Shown here in pieces: positions 36,407 to 46,753 of a stretch of DNA of 64,000 nt. Location: assembly GCA_028994555.1 (NCBI GenBank), contig JARDVN010000001.1, positions 4,030,001 to 4,094,000 on the forward strand, read 5' to 3'. Below the pieces are notes generated by a model. It did not search any database. It saw nothing but the letters and a program-made list of their open reading frames with translations, and was not told the DNA's origin. Every line of letters begins with the position of its first letter. Position 1 is the first letter of the stretch. This DNA comes from Citrobacter amalonaticus (lineage in GTDB: Bacteria; Pseudomonadota; Gammaproteobacteria; Enterobacterales; Enterobacteriaceae). The position numbers were made by a program, and so were the translations under genes.

Positions 36407-36436
36407 AAAAAAAGCCGGGTCAGTTCACAACTGGCC
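36407..36436. terminator. Bidirectional terminator between hisI and wzzB
   Basis: The stem AAAAGCCGGG ... CCCGGCTTTT, with inner CAGTT/AACTG pairing, is flanked by A and T runs on both sides. It serves the convergent hisI and wzzB ends. Confidence 0.88.
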
Positions 36437-36460
36437 CGGCTTTTTTATTGAAGGGTAATA

Positions 36461-37445
36461 TTACTGCGCTTTTGGCTTGTAGTTACGCAGCGCGTTACGT
36501 CCCAGCACCACGCCGGCGCCAATCATTCCGCCAAGCAGTACCGCCAGGATCAGAGTAATCGCTTTTTTCGGGCTGTCGCGACGAATTGGCAGTGTCGGCT
36601 TCATCACGTAGCGATAGGCATGAATACTGTCTGGCTGCACTTTCAGCGCCTTAACCGCTAACAGGTTCTGACGGGTCAGGTAGTAGTCATCCGAAAACGT
36701 TAACGGCCGGGTCGCTTCGTTATTCACCATTGATGAAAGCGCATCGCTCCCCAACATAAACATGGTGTCCTGCGAAACCTGATCGGCCTGCTGAACCTGA
36801 GGGAGCTTGATATTTGCCTGTTTCGCGACAGAGAGCGCCTGATTTATCTGCGCAATACGCAGTGCTTTTTTGTTCCTGAGCCACCTTTTCCTGCGCTTCG
36901 AGCGAATGCTCTAAATCAGAGGTACGGGTTTTAATGCTCATCATGAGGTCAGTATTAATTTCTTTTGAGACGGCTTCATCGACCTGCTGAATGTACTGCG
37001 CCAGCGTTTTTTGCGCGGATTCAGCCGTGGTTGCCTGATAGGTGACTTTCAATGGCAATGGCTGACCTTTTACAGACGCGTCAATGGTCAACTTCTCTGG
37101 CTCTTCCTGATTATCGAGCGTTTCAGAAAGTGCAGCAAAGGCCGAGTTAAAACGCCCAATCACTCCCGACTGAACATCGTTCACTTTTGGCGCATCCTGA
37201 CCGTAAAGGATACTCATGGCATTGGTATAGGTCGCCAACTGGCCAGCGTCAGGTTGAGTAAAAATCGCCGTTGAGGTCCATTTCTCTTTCGCTACTGCCA
37301 GGTAGCCTACAGCCAGAGCAACAGCCACGATAATGCAGATGGTTACTGTCACTTTACCGCGCCATATCTGAATCACTAAGTCAATCAAATCAATCTGTTC
37401 CGGTTCGTTGCTACGCCCGGATAGGTTGTTATTTTCCACTGTCAT
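36461..37445 (-). CDS. wzzB: WzzB, O-antigen chain-length regulator (apparent frameshift)
   Basis: WzzB is an inner-membrane polysaccharide co-polymerase that sets O-antigen modal length. It has an N-terminal helix (about residues 31-52, VTICIIVAVALAVGYL), a periplasmic coiled-coil domain, and a C-terminal helix with the Pro-rich PTLPIRRDSPKKAI motif before it. The T run at 36866-36871 has six bases; five join the halves through VAQEQKALRIAQINQAL, giving 327 residues. Of two adjacent ATGs, 37445 is better spaced from AGGG. It lies beside the O-antigen cluster it regulates. Confidence 0.92.
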
Positions 37446-37592
37446 CATTGCCCTAAACAAGAAAGGTCTAAACTCGCCACAGTTTATCGGGAAACATAAT
37501 TTATGCCATAGGAAATTTGGTGGGATTGCGAAAATTCTGGTAGGTTTTTAACCCATTATCAGGGATTCCCTTCCCTGCAGTTGATTAATCAA

Positions 37593-38756
37593 TCACTGCC
37601 AAAAAAGGTCACGGGTATAGACTTTTTCTGCGACATCTTTGAGTTCCTCAGCCATGCGGTTTGAGATTATGACGTCAGCCTGTTGTTTAAACTGCGTCAA
37701 ATCACGTTCGATTCGCGAGTGGAAAAACGTCTCGTCCTGCATCACAGGTTCATAAATCACCACTTCTACACCTTTGGCTTTAATGCGCTTCATGATCCCC
37801 TGAATGGAAGACGCACGGAAGTTATCTGAACCGCTTTTCATGATCAGACGATAGATTCCCACCACTTTGGGTTTTCTGGCGAGAATGGCATCAGCGATAA
37901 AGTCTTTACGAGTACGGTTGGCTTCAACGATTGCGGAAATAATATTATTCGGAACTGACTGATAATTAGCCAGAAGCTGTTTGGTGTCTTTTGGCAGACA
38001 ATAACCGCCGTAGCCAAATGAGGGATTGTTGTAGTGATTACCAATACGCGGATCCAGGCAAACCCCTTCGATGATCTGACGGGTATTTAAACCCAAACTT
38101 TCAGCGTAGCTATCGAGCTCATTAAAGTAAGCAACCCGCATGGCTAAGTAAGTATTAGCAAAAAGCTTGATCGCTTCTGCTTCAGTAGAATCCGTAAATA
38201 GCGTTGGGATATTTTGCTTCACCGCCCCTTCCTGAAGCAAAGCGGCAAACCGTTCTGCGCGTTCAGAGCGCTCGCCGATGACAATACGCGACGGATATAA
38301 ATTGTCATAGAGCGCCTTACCTTCACGCAAAAATTCAGGGGAAAAAATAATATTTTGCGTTTTAAATTTCTTACCCATCGCTGCGGTAAAGCCAACCGGG
38401 ACTGTTGACTTAATTATCATCACCGCATCTGGATTAATCGCTATCACATCCTGAATGACGGATTCTACACTTGAAGTGTTGAAATAATTTGTTTTTGGAT
38501 CATAATCGGTTGGCGTCGCAATAATAACATAATCTGCGTTTCGATAAGCTTCATGCTTATCCAGTGTGGCTTTGAAATTAATTTTCTCCGACGTCAGGAA
38601 CTGCTGAATTTCTTTATCGACAATAGGAGATATCCGATCATTCAACATTTCAACACGAGAAGGGATAATGTCTAACGCCACAACCTCATGATGCTGTGCG
38701 ATTAGCAGACCGTTAGACAGGCCGACATACCCGGTACCGGAGATGGTGATTTTCAT
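37593..38756 (-). CDS. ugd: Ugd, UDP-glucose 6-dehydrogenase
   Basis: Ugd oxidises UDP-glucose to UDP-glucuronate, a precursor of colanic acid and of aminoarabinose lipid A modification. The 387-residue product begins with the Rossmann loop [11 protein letters not shown]. It holds the catalytic Cys in [14 protein letters not shown] and the KSTVPVGFT motif. It lies between wzzB and gnd as in E. coli. The 190-bp upstream gap is AT-rich with no gene seen. Regulators such as RcsB and PmrA are known elsewhere; sites were not identified here. Confidence 0.96.
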   Translation of the reverse strand: MKITISGTGYVGLSNGLLIAQHHEVVALDIIPSRVEMLNDRISPIVDKEIQQFLTSEKINFKATLDKHEAYRNADYVIIATPTDYDPKTNYFNTSSVESVIQDVIAINPDAVMIIKSTVPVGFTAAMGKKFKTQNIIFSPEFLREGKALYDNLYPSRIVIGERSERAERFAALLQEGAVKQNIPTLFTDSTEAEAIKLFANTYLAMRVAYFNELDSYAESLGLNTRQIIEGVCLDPRIGNHYNNPSFGYGGYCLPKDTKQLLANYQSVPNNIISAIVEANRTRKDFIADAILARKPKVVGIYRLIMKSGSDNFRASSIQGIMKRIKAKGVEVVIYEPVMQDETFFHSRIERDLTQFKQQADVIISNRMAEELKDVAEKVYTRDLFWQ

Positions 38757-38946
38757 TGCATGCTCTCAGAATTAACTTAAATAGACATCATGATGTATTC
38801 GCACCCTGACACGTTATTATTGTTTTAGCGTCTGAGCGAATAATGTGTCAACGAAGCCTAATACAATTAGGATTATCTTTATCATCCTAAAGGGACAATA
38901 TTAAGTTAATATTAAGCAATGAAAATTATGCAATAAGAATCAGGAT

Positions 38947-38976
38947 AAAAAAAAGCCCGATCATTAGACCGGGCTT
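38947..38976 (-). terminator. Intrinsic terminator of gnd
   Basis: On the minus strand AAGCCCGG ... CGGGCTT is followed by a run of eight Ts. It lies 17 bp after the gnd stop. Confidence 0.88.
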
Positions 38977-38992
38977 CTGACAAAGAATGTAA

Positions 38993-40399
38993 TTAATCCA
39001 TCCATTCGGTATGGAAAACGCCTTCTTTATCAGTACGCTTATAGGTATGCGCACCAAAGTAATCACGCTGTGCCTGGATCAGGTTAGCTGGCAGCACTTC
39101 AGCTCGATAGCTGTCGTAGTAGGCAACGGCCGCAGAGAATGTCGGTACCGGGATGCCATTCTGAACAGCATAGGCGACAACATCACGCAGTGCCTGCTGA
39201 TATTCATCAGCGATGTTCTTGAAGTACGGATCCAACAGCAGATTGGCAATGCCTGCATTCTTCGCATAGGCATCGGTGATCTTCTGCAGGAACTGCGCAC
39301 GAATAATGCAGCCCGCACGGAAAATTTTCGCAATTTCACCGTAATTCAGATCCCAGTTGTACTCGTCGGATGCCGCACGCAGCTGCGAGAACCCCTGCGC
39401 ATAGGAAACGATTTTGCCGAGATACAGCGCACGACGAACTTTCTCAATAAACTCAACTTTATCAGCGGCAGGCTGCGCTTTCGGACCGGTCAGGACCTTA
39501 GAAGCGGCCACACGCTGGTCTTTCAGTGAGGAGATGTAACGCGCAAAAACGGATTCAGTGATCAAAGACAGCGGCTCGCCAAGATCCAGAGAGCTCTGGC
39601 TTGTCCACTTACCGGTACCTTTGTTTGCCGCTTCATCCAGAATGACATCAACAAGGTATTTACCCTCTTCATCTTTTTTAGTGAAGATGTCTTTAGTGAT
39701 ATCAATCAGGTAGCTGCTCAGTTCACCGTTGTTCCACTCCGTAAAGGTGCTGGCCAGCTCTTCATTAGAGAGATTCAGGCCGCCTTTCAACAGAGAATAG
39801 GCTTCAGCGATGAGCTGCATATCGCCATATTCGATACCGTTGTGAACCATTTTCACGTAATGGCCTGCGCCATCAGCACCGATATAGGTCACGCAAGGCT
39901 CGCCATCTTCAGCGACTGCAGCGATCTTAGTCAGAATCGGTGCTACCAGTTCGTAGGCTTCCTTCTGCCCGCCCGGCATGATAGACGGCCCTTTGAGCGC
40001 ACCTTCCTCACCACCAGAAACGCCGGTGCCGATGAAGTTGAAACCTTCAGCAGAAAGTTCGCGGTTACGACGAATGGTGTCCTGGAAGAAAGTATTACCA
40101 CCATCAATGATGATATCGCCTTTATCCAGGTACGGTTTCAGAGAATCAATGGCAGCATCGGTACCCGCGCCTGCTTTCACCATTAACAGGATACGACGAG
40201 GCGTTTCGAGGGATTCAACAAACTCTTTCACCGTGTAGTAAGGCACCAGTTTCTTGCCTGGGTTCTCGGCAATCACTTCTTCGGTCTTTTCACGGGAGCG
40301 GTTGAACACGGAGACGGTATAACCACGGCTCTCGATGTTGAGCGCCAGGTTGCGCCCCATCACTGCCATGCCGACGACGCCGATCTGTTGCTTGGACAT
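38993..40399 (-). CDS. gnd: Gnd, 6-phosphogluconate dehydrogenase
   Basis: Gnd is the NADP-dependent decarboxylating dehydrogenase of the pentose phosphate pathway. The 468-residue product is intact, with the dinucleotide fold [15 protein letters not shown], the [12 protein letters not shown] and [19 protein letters not shown] motifs, and catalytic [13 protein letters not shown]. It marks the left border of the transferred O-antigen cluster; base composition drops sharply just beyond its start. Confidence 0.97.
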   Translation of the reverse strand: MSKQQIGVVGMAVMGRNLALNIESRGYTVSVFNRSREKTEEVIAENPGKKLVPYYTVKEFVESLETPRRILLMVKAGAGTDAAIDSLKPYLDKGDIIIDGGNTFFQDTIRRNRELSAEGFNFIGTGVSGGEEGALKGPSIMPGGQKEAYELVAPILTKIAAVAEDGEPCVTYIGADGAGHYVKMVHNGIEYGDMQLIAEAYSLLKGGLNLSNEELASTFTEWNNGELSSYLIDITKDIFTKKDEEGKYLVDVILDEAANKGTGKWTSQSSLDLGEPLSLITESVFARYISSLKDQRVAASKVLTGPKAQPAADKVEFIEKVRRALYLGKIVSYAQGFSQLRAASDEYNWDLNYGEIAKIFRAGCIIRAQFLQKITDAYAKNAGIANLLLDPYFKNIADEYQQALRDVVAYAVQNGIPVPTFSAAVAYYDSYRAEVLPANLIQAQRDYFGAHTYKRTDKEGVFHTEWMD

Positions 40400-40552
40400 T
40401 ACATACTCCTGTCAGGTGTGGTCACCGCGCGACGTATGCGCGGCTTGAATGTATTGCAGATGTTAACTCAGGTCTGATAGATATGGATAGCAGAAGATAT
40501 CATCTAAAATGTATATTTATCGAGACATACAATTTGTATAATATGTCCGTAG

Positions 40553-41548
40553 CTATTTTTTTAATTGCCAATTCCAAGAATCTGCCATCATTTGCTCAAG
40601 GTTTCTTTTAGCTTTCCATTTAAGTTCTGTTTCTGCTAGTTTGGGATCAGACCAACACTCCGCTATATCACCAGGTCTTCTATTGCATATTTTATAGTTG
40701 ACAGTAACATTTGTAACCTTTTCAAAAGTTTTTATCAAATCCAATACTGAATAACCATTTCCAGTACCTAAGTTATAAATATGTAGGTTACTATCTTTAG
40801 GAGTATTTTTTAATGCAGCGAGATGTCCCTCAGCCAAATCCATGACATGGATAAAGTCGCGGATTCCTGTACCATCTTTTGTGCTATAGTCATTGCCAAA
40901 TACTGATAATGTCTCTAATTCGCCACAAGCAACACGCGTCAGGTATGGAACTAAATTGTTTGGTATCCCTTGAGGCTCTTCGCCAATAAGTCCAGAAGGA
41001 TGGGCTCCAACTGGGTTAAAGTATCTTAACAGAGTGACATTGAAACCCATATTAGAATGTGCAACATCCTGTAAGATACGTTCAGCAAAAAGCTTTGATG
41101 TTCCATAAGGATTTGTCGTCCCTCCAACAGTGCAATTTTCAGTTAATGGTATCTTTTCAGGTTCACCATAAACTGTCGCCGAGGAGCTAAAAATGATATT
41201 ATGCACACATGCCTTCAGCATTGATTCAACAAGGTTAAGAGTTCCGATAACATTGTTCGAGTAATACTCTAGTGGTTTTTTAATAGAATCACTAACAGAT
41301 TTCAGCCCCGCAAAATGGATTACATCTGTAACTATATTTTCTGAGAAAATTCTATCAAGTAATTCCTTATCATTTATGTCACCTTCATAAAACAAAAAGT
41401 CGCGACCGGAAATATTTTTAATTTTATCAATCATGTCACATGATGAATTCGAAAAATTATCAAGAATAACTATTTCATAATCTGCGCATAACAGTTCGAT
41501 TGCGGTATGAGAACCAATATAGCCCGCGCCTCCTGTAATCAAAATCAT
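40553..41548 (-). CDS. galE: GalE-like UDP-hexose 4-epimerase of the O-antigen cluster
   Basis: This 331-residue extended SDR interconverts UDP-glucose/UDP-galactose, possibly also the N-acetyl forms. It has TGGAGYIGSHT at the N-terminus, SSSATVYG with the catalytic Ser, and the YxxxK pair in NPYGTSKLFAE. It resembles GalE rather than WbpP-type epimerases. It is the last gene of the O-antigen transcript and AT-rich like its neighbours. A run of ten Gs (as read) lies between the ribosome site and the ATG. It presumably supplies UDP-Gal (or GalNAc) to the cluster's transferases. Confidence 0.88.
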   Translation of the reverse strand: MILITGGAGYIGSHTAIELLCADYEIVILDNFSNSSCDMIDKIKNISGRDFLFYEGDINDKELLDRIFSENIVTDVIHFAGLKSVSDSIKKPLEYYSNNVIGTLNLVESMLKACVHNIIFSSSATVYGEPEKIPLTENCTVGGTTNPYGTSKLFAERILQDVAHSNMGFNVTLLRYFNPVGAHPSGLIGEEPQGIPNNLVPYLTRVACGELETLSVFGNDYSTKDGTGIRDFIHVMDLAEGHLAALKNTPKDSNLHIYNLGTGNGYSVLDLIKTFEKVTNVTVNYKICNRRPGDIAECWSDPKLAETELKWKAKRNLEQMMADSWNWQLKK

Positions 41549-41551
41549 AGA

Positions 41552-41561
41552 CCCCCCCCCC
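41552..41561 (-). repeat. G10 homopolymer immediately before the galE start
   Basis: A run of ten Gs on the coding strand, preceded by TTTGA, ends three bases before the galE ATG and overlaps the expected Shine-Dalgarno position. Because runs in this window are often one base too long, the true length may be nine. A G tract here could itself act as the ribosome site. Confidence 0.7.
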
Positions 41562-41592
41562 TCAAATTATAAACAATAAAAAATTCCTGTGG

Positions 41593-42327
41593 TTAAACTC
41601 TTTTCTTTACAGTAGATATTATATAACAGACCATAAAGTAAATTAATTTAAAAGGCCTAAAGCCTATTTTGCTTCGGATAATTTTATAATGCCAAGCTAT
41701 CGACTTAAATTTATTTGAAGATAACGACGATTTTCTTACTCTATATCCAGCCAAGGGCATAGATAACCCAACAGAGTGGGTCATGGATGTAACATCTAAC
41801 CACATTAAATAATCTTCATGCCCAATGTTTTTCTGATATATTTTACCAATTGAATGCCTGTCATACATTCCAGTTAAATTTCCGATTTCATTATGTTTCA
41901 GCATATCATCGAAAGAGACCAAATTCTTGCATGTTACTGTTGTTAATACCTGGTCATCTTCACCTATTCGATCATATCCAGAATGACAGCAACTGAATCC
42001 AGATTTCGACAAAATGCTGACCTGAAGTTGCAATTTTGAGGGCTTCCATACATCATCACTGTCAAGAAAAGCAATATAATGCCCAGATGCGAGTTTTAAG
42101 CCTTCATTCCGGGCAGTTGCAACGCCAGAATTACTATTCATAGTTATAACAACGATTCTCGGATCGTCGTACTCTTGGATAACTTGAAGCGTATCATCAG
42201 TGGAACAATCATTGACAATGATTAATTCAAAATGCTCATAGGTTTGTGCTAGCACGGAATCAATTGATCTAGCTATATATTTGCCTGAATTATAGGCAGG
42301 CATGATGATAGAAACACGTTCTGTCAT
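41593..42327 (-). CDS. Family 2 glycosyltransferase of the O-antigen cluster
   Basis: A cytosolic GT-A, family 2 transferase of 244 residues. The family opening VSIIMPAYNSGKYIARSIDS, the NDCSTDDT motif, NSGVATARNEGL and the metal-binding FLDSDDVW all show clearly. The C-terminal end is basic and hydrophobic, suiting membrane association. Donor and acceptor cannot be told from sequence; it should add one sugar of the O unit. It lies 44 bp upstream of galE and reads without frameshift. Confidence 0.85.
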   Translation of the reverse strand: MTERVSIIMPAYNSGKYIARSIDSVLAQTYEHFELIIVNDCSTDDTLQVIQEYDDPRIVVITMNSNSGVATARNEGLKLASGHYIAFLDSDDVWKPSKLQLQVSILSKSGFSCCHSGYDRIGEDDQVLTTVTCKNLVSFDDMLKHNEIGNLTGMYDRHSIGKIYQKNIGHEDYLMWLDVTSMTHSVGLSMPLAGYRVRKSSLSSNKFKSIAWHYKIIRSKIGFRPFKLIYFMVCYIISTVKKRV

Positions 42328-42338
42328 AATATTCCTAA

Positions 42339-43604
42339 TTATATCTTTTCAGCAAGATTTACAGCATCAATCATAGAATCTTCTATCGAGCAGTATTTCC
42401 AATCGCCATAGCGACCAATTGTATACACACCAAACTCAGCAAGTTTATCTTTAATAGATTGCTTGGTCTCATTTAAACTACTGTCGATATGAACATATGC
42501 TGGATTCATAGTTATTGGAATATAAGATAGTAATTTATGGTCACTTATTATGCCCGAATCCCTTAAGCCCAAAAGGGTTCTATCAAGTTGTTCCTGAATA
42601 TCAAAGCCATCTTTATCTGAATAGCCAATTTCGACATATAAGCTGAGACGTTCATCGTTGAGTATATTATTATAAAAGCCAACCCTGTAGAAATTATATT
42701 TTTTTTCTGGGAAGTAAGCCCAATGTATATTATTAAATTTAGTATTCTTATCAAAGCCAAGATTCAGGACAAGCACCTTATTCCACGATAAGTTTTTTAC
42801 TACCTCGCTGTAATCAATATCTGTAATCATGTTTAAAAACTTATTAAACGGAATAGTATTAATAAGATATTTGAATGTTATTTTCCTACGATTCGTAATA
42901 ATATGCTTTTCTTTTAAAGATATAGATAATACTTCCTCAGAAAGATTAATTATATCGTTCGACAATTCTTCAGTTAAGGCATCAATGAATACTTTAGCGC
43001 CCTTTTTTAGGATACAAAAAATGTGAATTATAACTCCCGTGATAATTTTCTTTAAAACCTCTGACAATTTGATCAAAGTTAGCATATGGAAAAAAACGAC
43101 CCATTGCGTCTTGATCTAACTTGTTTAAATCACATGCATATAACTTCTCATTGTAGGGCTTTAAGAACATTTCTGTAATCGACCTTCCAAACTTTCCATA
43201 CAACATATCTAAAAAGGAAGAATAAATTTCTTTTTCTTCTTTGAAATAAAGATCATATAGACAATCTATAAAATCATTTTTTCCTAACTGATGAATATTA
43301 GCCTGAAATGGAAAATCAAGTATTTTATCTTTATAAAAAACTTTCGTACATTTTTCTTTTACAATTAATTGTTCAGGAGATATCTTAGATTCAAAAAAAA
43401 CTTTTTATATGAGGGTTTGCGAAATGGAAGAAATGCCCGGCATAATCCCAGATATAGCCATCCTGATAGACAGTTCTGCAGTATCCGCCAAGTTCATTTT
43501 CCTTTTCGATAACCATGACATCATTATCTTTGTTTTTGTTGGCAAACATTAAACCTGAAACCCCACCCCCCCAAAACGAGATAGTCACAATTAGCTATTT
43601 TCAT
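42339..43604 (-). CDS. FAD/NAD-binding oxidoreductase, Glf/protoporphyrinogen-oxidase-like (three apparent frameshifts)
   Basis: The start MKIANCDYLVLGGGVSGL is a Rossmann FAD-binding motif, followed by VIEKENELGGYCRT and DYAGHFFHF. This pattern is found in UDP-galactopyranose mutases and in the looser COG1232 group of O-antigen oxidoreductases. The gene is broken by one surplus base in each of three runs: 43566-43572 (G7), 43393-43400 (T8) and 43003-43008 (A6, coding strand). Removing them gives about 420 residues. It overlaps the preceding transferase at ATGA. The product is longer than typical Glf, so a UDP-Galf role is only a possibility. Confidence 0.72.
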
Positions 43605-44390
43605 TTCATATCCTCTCGAATAAATTTCAGCGAACCTTTGAACATTTGTATAATAAAACGTACAAAATTATACTTGGAGCTATATTCTTTATGTTTTTTG
43701 ACTGCAAAGATAAAATTTAATAGAATTCCTTTTATGCCAAAAAAGTCTCACAAACGCAGCACCTTTTGAACTTATTAAGCTATCATTAAAGTCAGAACCG
43801 GAACTTTCTTTAGGGTGTATAACGATTGGTATTGGCATATACAGTATTTTCAGTCCCTTATCCATAGCATCTTTTAAAAAGATGATTTCATCATGCACTC
43901 TGTATTTACTTCCAAGACCAAAGTTAATATCCAGCCTTAAATTATTTCTAACAATTGACTCGCGTTTAAAAGCAATTTCAATTGAAGCACAGCGTAGTAT
44001 TGAACGCCAATTGTGCCACTGTTTTTTTTCAGGATAACCATCATTAAACAAGGTACCATCTGGGGTTCTTATTTGAAATGTAATTATATCTGCATCAGGG
44101 TTTTCCAAGAAGGCCTTTTCAATTATATCATCAGCATTGTCAACATAACTGACATCATCATCTGATATAACACATATATCACCGTCTGCATACTCTATCG
44201 CCATATTGCGACTATTGGAGGATCCCCTTTCAGTGCATGAAATCATAGTAACATTCTCAAAAACCTCTCGTCCTGAGAAATCACTTTGATTAATGAGAAG
44301 GACTGGTAGGCGAGTATTTTTATAAGTCCAGTCGATTTCACCTGCTGTTTTTTTAAACATTGTTGCCATTAAAATTTGTATGTTAACCAT
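43601..44390 (-). CDS. Family 2-like glycosyltransferase of the O-antigen cluster (apparent frameshift)
   Basis: A GT-A type transferase with QILMATMFKKT at the start, SCTERGSSNSRNMAIEYADGD, and the metal-binding ISDDDVSY. The T run on the coding strand (plus 43739-43744) has six bases. Five redirect the end into VRLFGIKGILLNFIFAVKKHK and extend the protein to 262 residues, stopping exactly at an ATGA overlap with the next gene. The extended end with its hydrophobic helix is far more plausible than the short version. Donor unknown. It follows wzy directly. Confidence 0.8.
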
Positions 44391-45545
44391 TAGCTATTCC
44401 AAAAATTAATAAGTTTAACTCTGTCCTGACCTTTCATATTAAAAAATACTTCAGGCAAGGAGATAAAGATAATAGAATATAGATAAGCATCCCATGTTTG
44501 GAAAAAGAATAAGATATCAGTTCCACCTCTTAATATAAAACAGAGCATTAGACTTGAGGCCAAATATTTTTTTCTAAGAACTGTTCTCGACAAACTCCAA
44601 AAGAGCAGAATAATTATTATAAATGAGAACAATCCAAGATTTGAAAAAAGCCGAATGAAGCTATTATGTGGGTTATCCGTTCCGTTTGCCAAAAAGCTAC
44701 ATTGATTGTTTGATAAGTAATCCAGTCCCAGCAAAATTGATAGCGAATCTAATTTTTCATAGTAACATTTAATAACATCAAAACGTCCCGCATCAGATAG
44801 CTCCCCCCACTGAGAGTCGCCGGACAATACCCAGTGAGTCATATAGATAGTCATATATTTCTGTAAAATGATTCACAATTATGATTGGCAATACAACTAA
44901 CATTCCAAGTAATATAGCGATCGACGTTTTTTTAAAGACACTTGATATTTTAAAAATATAAAAAAATAGTACTACTGAAAAAGAAATAAATGCTGACCTA
45001 CTATTGCTATATAGTATAATAATCGACACTAAAATTAGAAGTATTATTTTAATCTTATTTTGTGCCGAGGAAATTACTACGCAATAGAAAGAAAATATGC
45101 AAAGTACAGAAATATAATTTCGGCTTGAGGACAGAAAAAGCTGTGTGTTTAAATCCCATCCCATGACAATAGCATAACCACAGTAACATACTGTTAAAAT
45201 ACAGAAGCATAATGCAGGCCACTTTAATTCTTGCCTAAACAAATTCAAAAGCATCGCAAAAAGAGGCATTGTTGCTGAAAAAATAATATCGCCAAATTTA
45301 AATTTCAAACTAAGTAATGTTGTAAGCGTGGCAAATATAGTCACTAATATTATATAGCCCCATCCATGACGACTAACATATGGATAGATATAAAAAAATG
45401 ACAAGGCGCCTATTAGCATATTTAACAATTGGAAGAAAATATCACCTGAATAAACATACAGAAATTGAGATAAGAAAAATGAGGCAAATAAAAACTTTAC
45501 TACATTTACAGTTCCGACTGAATAAACAGTGTTTCCATCAGACAT
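44390..45545 (-). CDS. wzy: Wzy, O-antigen polymerase (apparent frameshift)
   Basis: A very hydrophobic protein with about ten membrane segments and one larger periplasmic loop, typical of O-antigen polymerases, which have little sequence conservation. The C run at 44803-44808 has six bases; five join IVRRLSVG to ELSDAGRFDVIKCYY and give 384 residues, in the usual Wzy range. The loop then carries NGTDNPHNSF, similar to the NxPHN-type motif of the Wzy_C/O-antigen-ligase fold. It overlaps wzx at its start. Assigned by topology and cluster position. Confidence 0.82.
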
Positions 45546-46753
45546 TACGTATCAACCTGCTAAACGAAATAATTGCTAGCACTAATGACACTGCTGATGA
45601 GATCAATAGCGCGTAAGGAATATGAAACAGATCAGAATTTTTCTCTGAGAAATAAAAAAGAATAAGTAAATGAGTTATTGAAGAAACACTTGTTACCAAT
45701 AGGATTAATTTTGTTCTTCCTCTAACAAAGGCAATATTCATTAGTAATATGCTTAAGAAAACTAATGGATATGCAAGGTAGTAAACATTAGAAATATATT
45801 GTGATGTAATATATTTCTCATCAAAAAAAGCACATAAAACATATGGTGTGCAACCCCATAGCATCAATATGAATATAGTAAAAACTGATACTAAGATCAG
45901 CACCAGCTTTAGGAAGCGTTTTATTCGACCTTCATTTAATAGTCGCATGGTAAAAGGCATAACTGCTTGATTCAATGAAAGCATAAAAATATTTGCAATC
46001 ATCGCAAACTGGTAACTCACACCAAATAAGGCTAGATTTGAAACGCCAAAGAAATGAGCGACATAGAATTTATCCGCACCAAAGCGAATAAAATTAATTA
46101 GCCCATTAGGGACCAAGGGTGCGGTATAATGAATAAATTTAACAAATTCACTTGCTGATATCCTTGTGTCCGTTTTAAACTCTTTAAAAATAGAGAATGC
46201 TGACCACGTACTAATTACCAGAGCAGGCAAAAACAAAGCAATAATGCGGTTATTCAAGTTATTCCCATCGAATATAAACGTACCTATAGTTAATAACGTA
46301 CTAGAAAGAACATTTAGGAATAAAATAAATGAGGCTACTGCAGTTTTAAATTGTAGCCTGAGAGTTAGAGTTCTTATCTGTATAATGCACATAGAGAGTG
46401 CATAAATAGGTGATAAGATGATCCACCATTTTTTATCCAAGAGAAATAATATAACTAATGAGATAAGGCAGAGTATTACAGAAATTTTCAAACCTAATAT
46501 TATTTTTCTTGAAAAGTCACCATGCTCAAGTTCATTGTATTTTGAGGCACACCATCCATCTAGGCCAAAAAGAATAGCTAATGTTAGCAACGCTACGTAG
46601 GTATTGAAAAGTTCAAGTTTTCCCAAGTCTGATATCGTTAGCATGTGAGATAGATAAGGCAAAAATAAAAAAAGGGATAGCCTTATTTGTAATATCGAAT
46701 AGGAGATATATCCCTGTATGCTTAATCAATCTCTCACTGTATTTAATCTTCAA
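45538..46753 (-). CDS. wzx: Wzx, O-unit flippase (apparent frameshift; probable TTG start)
   Basis: A polytopic protein of the MATE-like polysaccharide transporter family that flips the lipid-linked O unit. The readable ATG frame lacks the first membrane helix. Removing one base from the T7 run (plus 46667-46673) restores LIKHTGIYLLFDITNKAIP-F-L-F-L-PYLSHML, the classic Wzx N-terminus. The only start before the in-frame stop is TTG at 46753, with GAGG nine bases upstream. The result is 404 residues, a normal length, with about 12 helices. It overlaps the sialyltransferase gene end and the wzy start. Confidence 0.82.
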
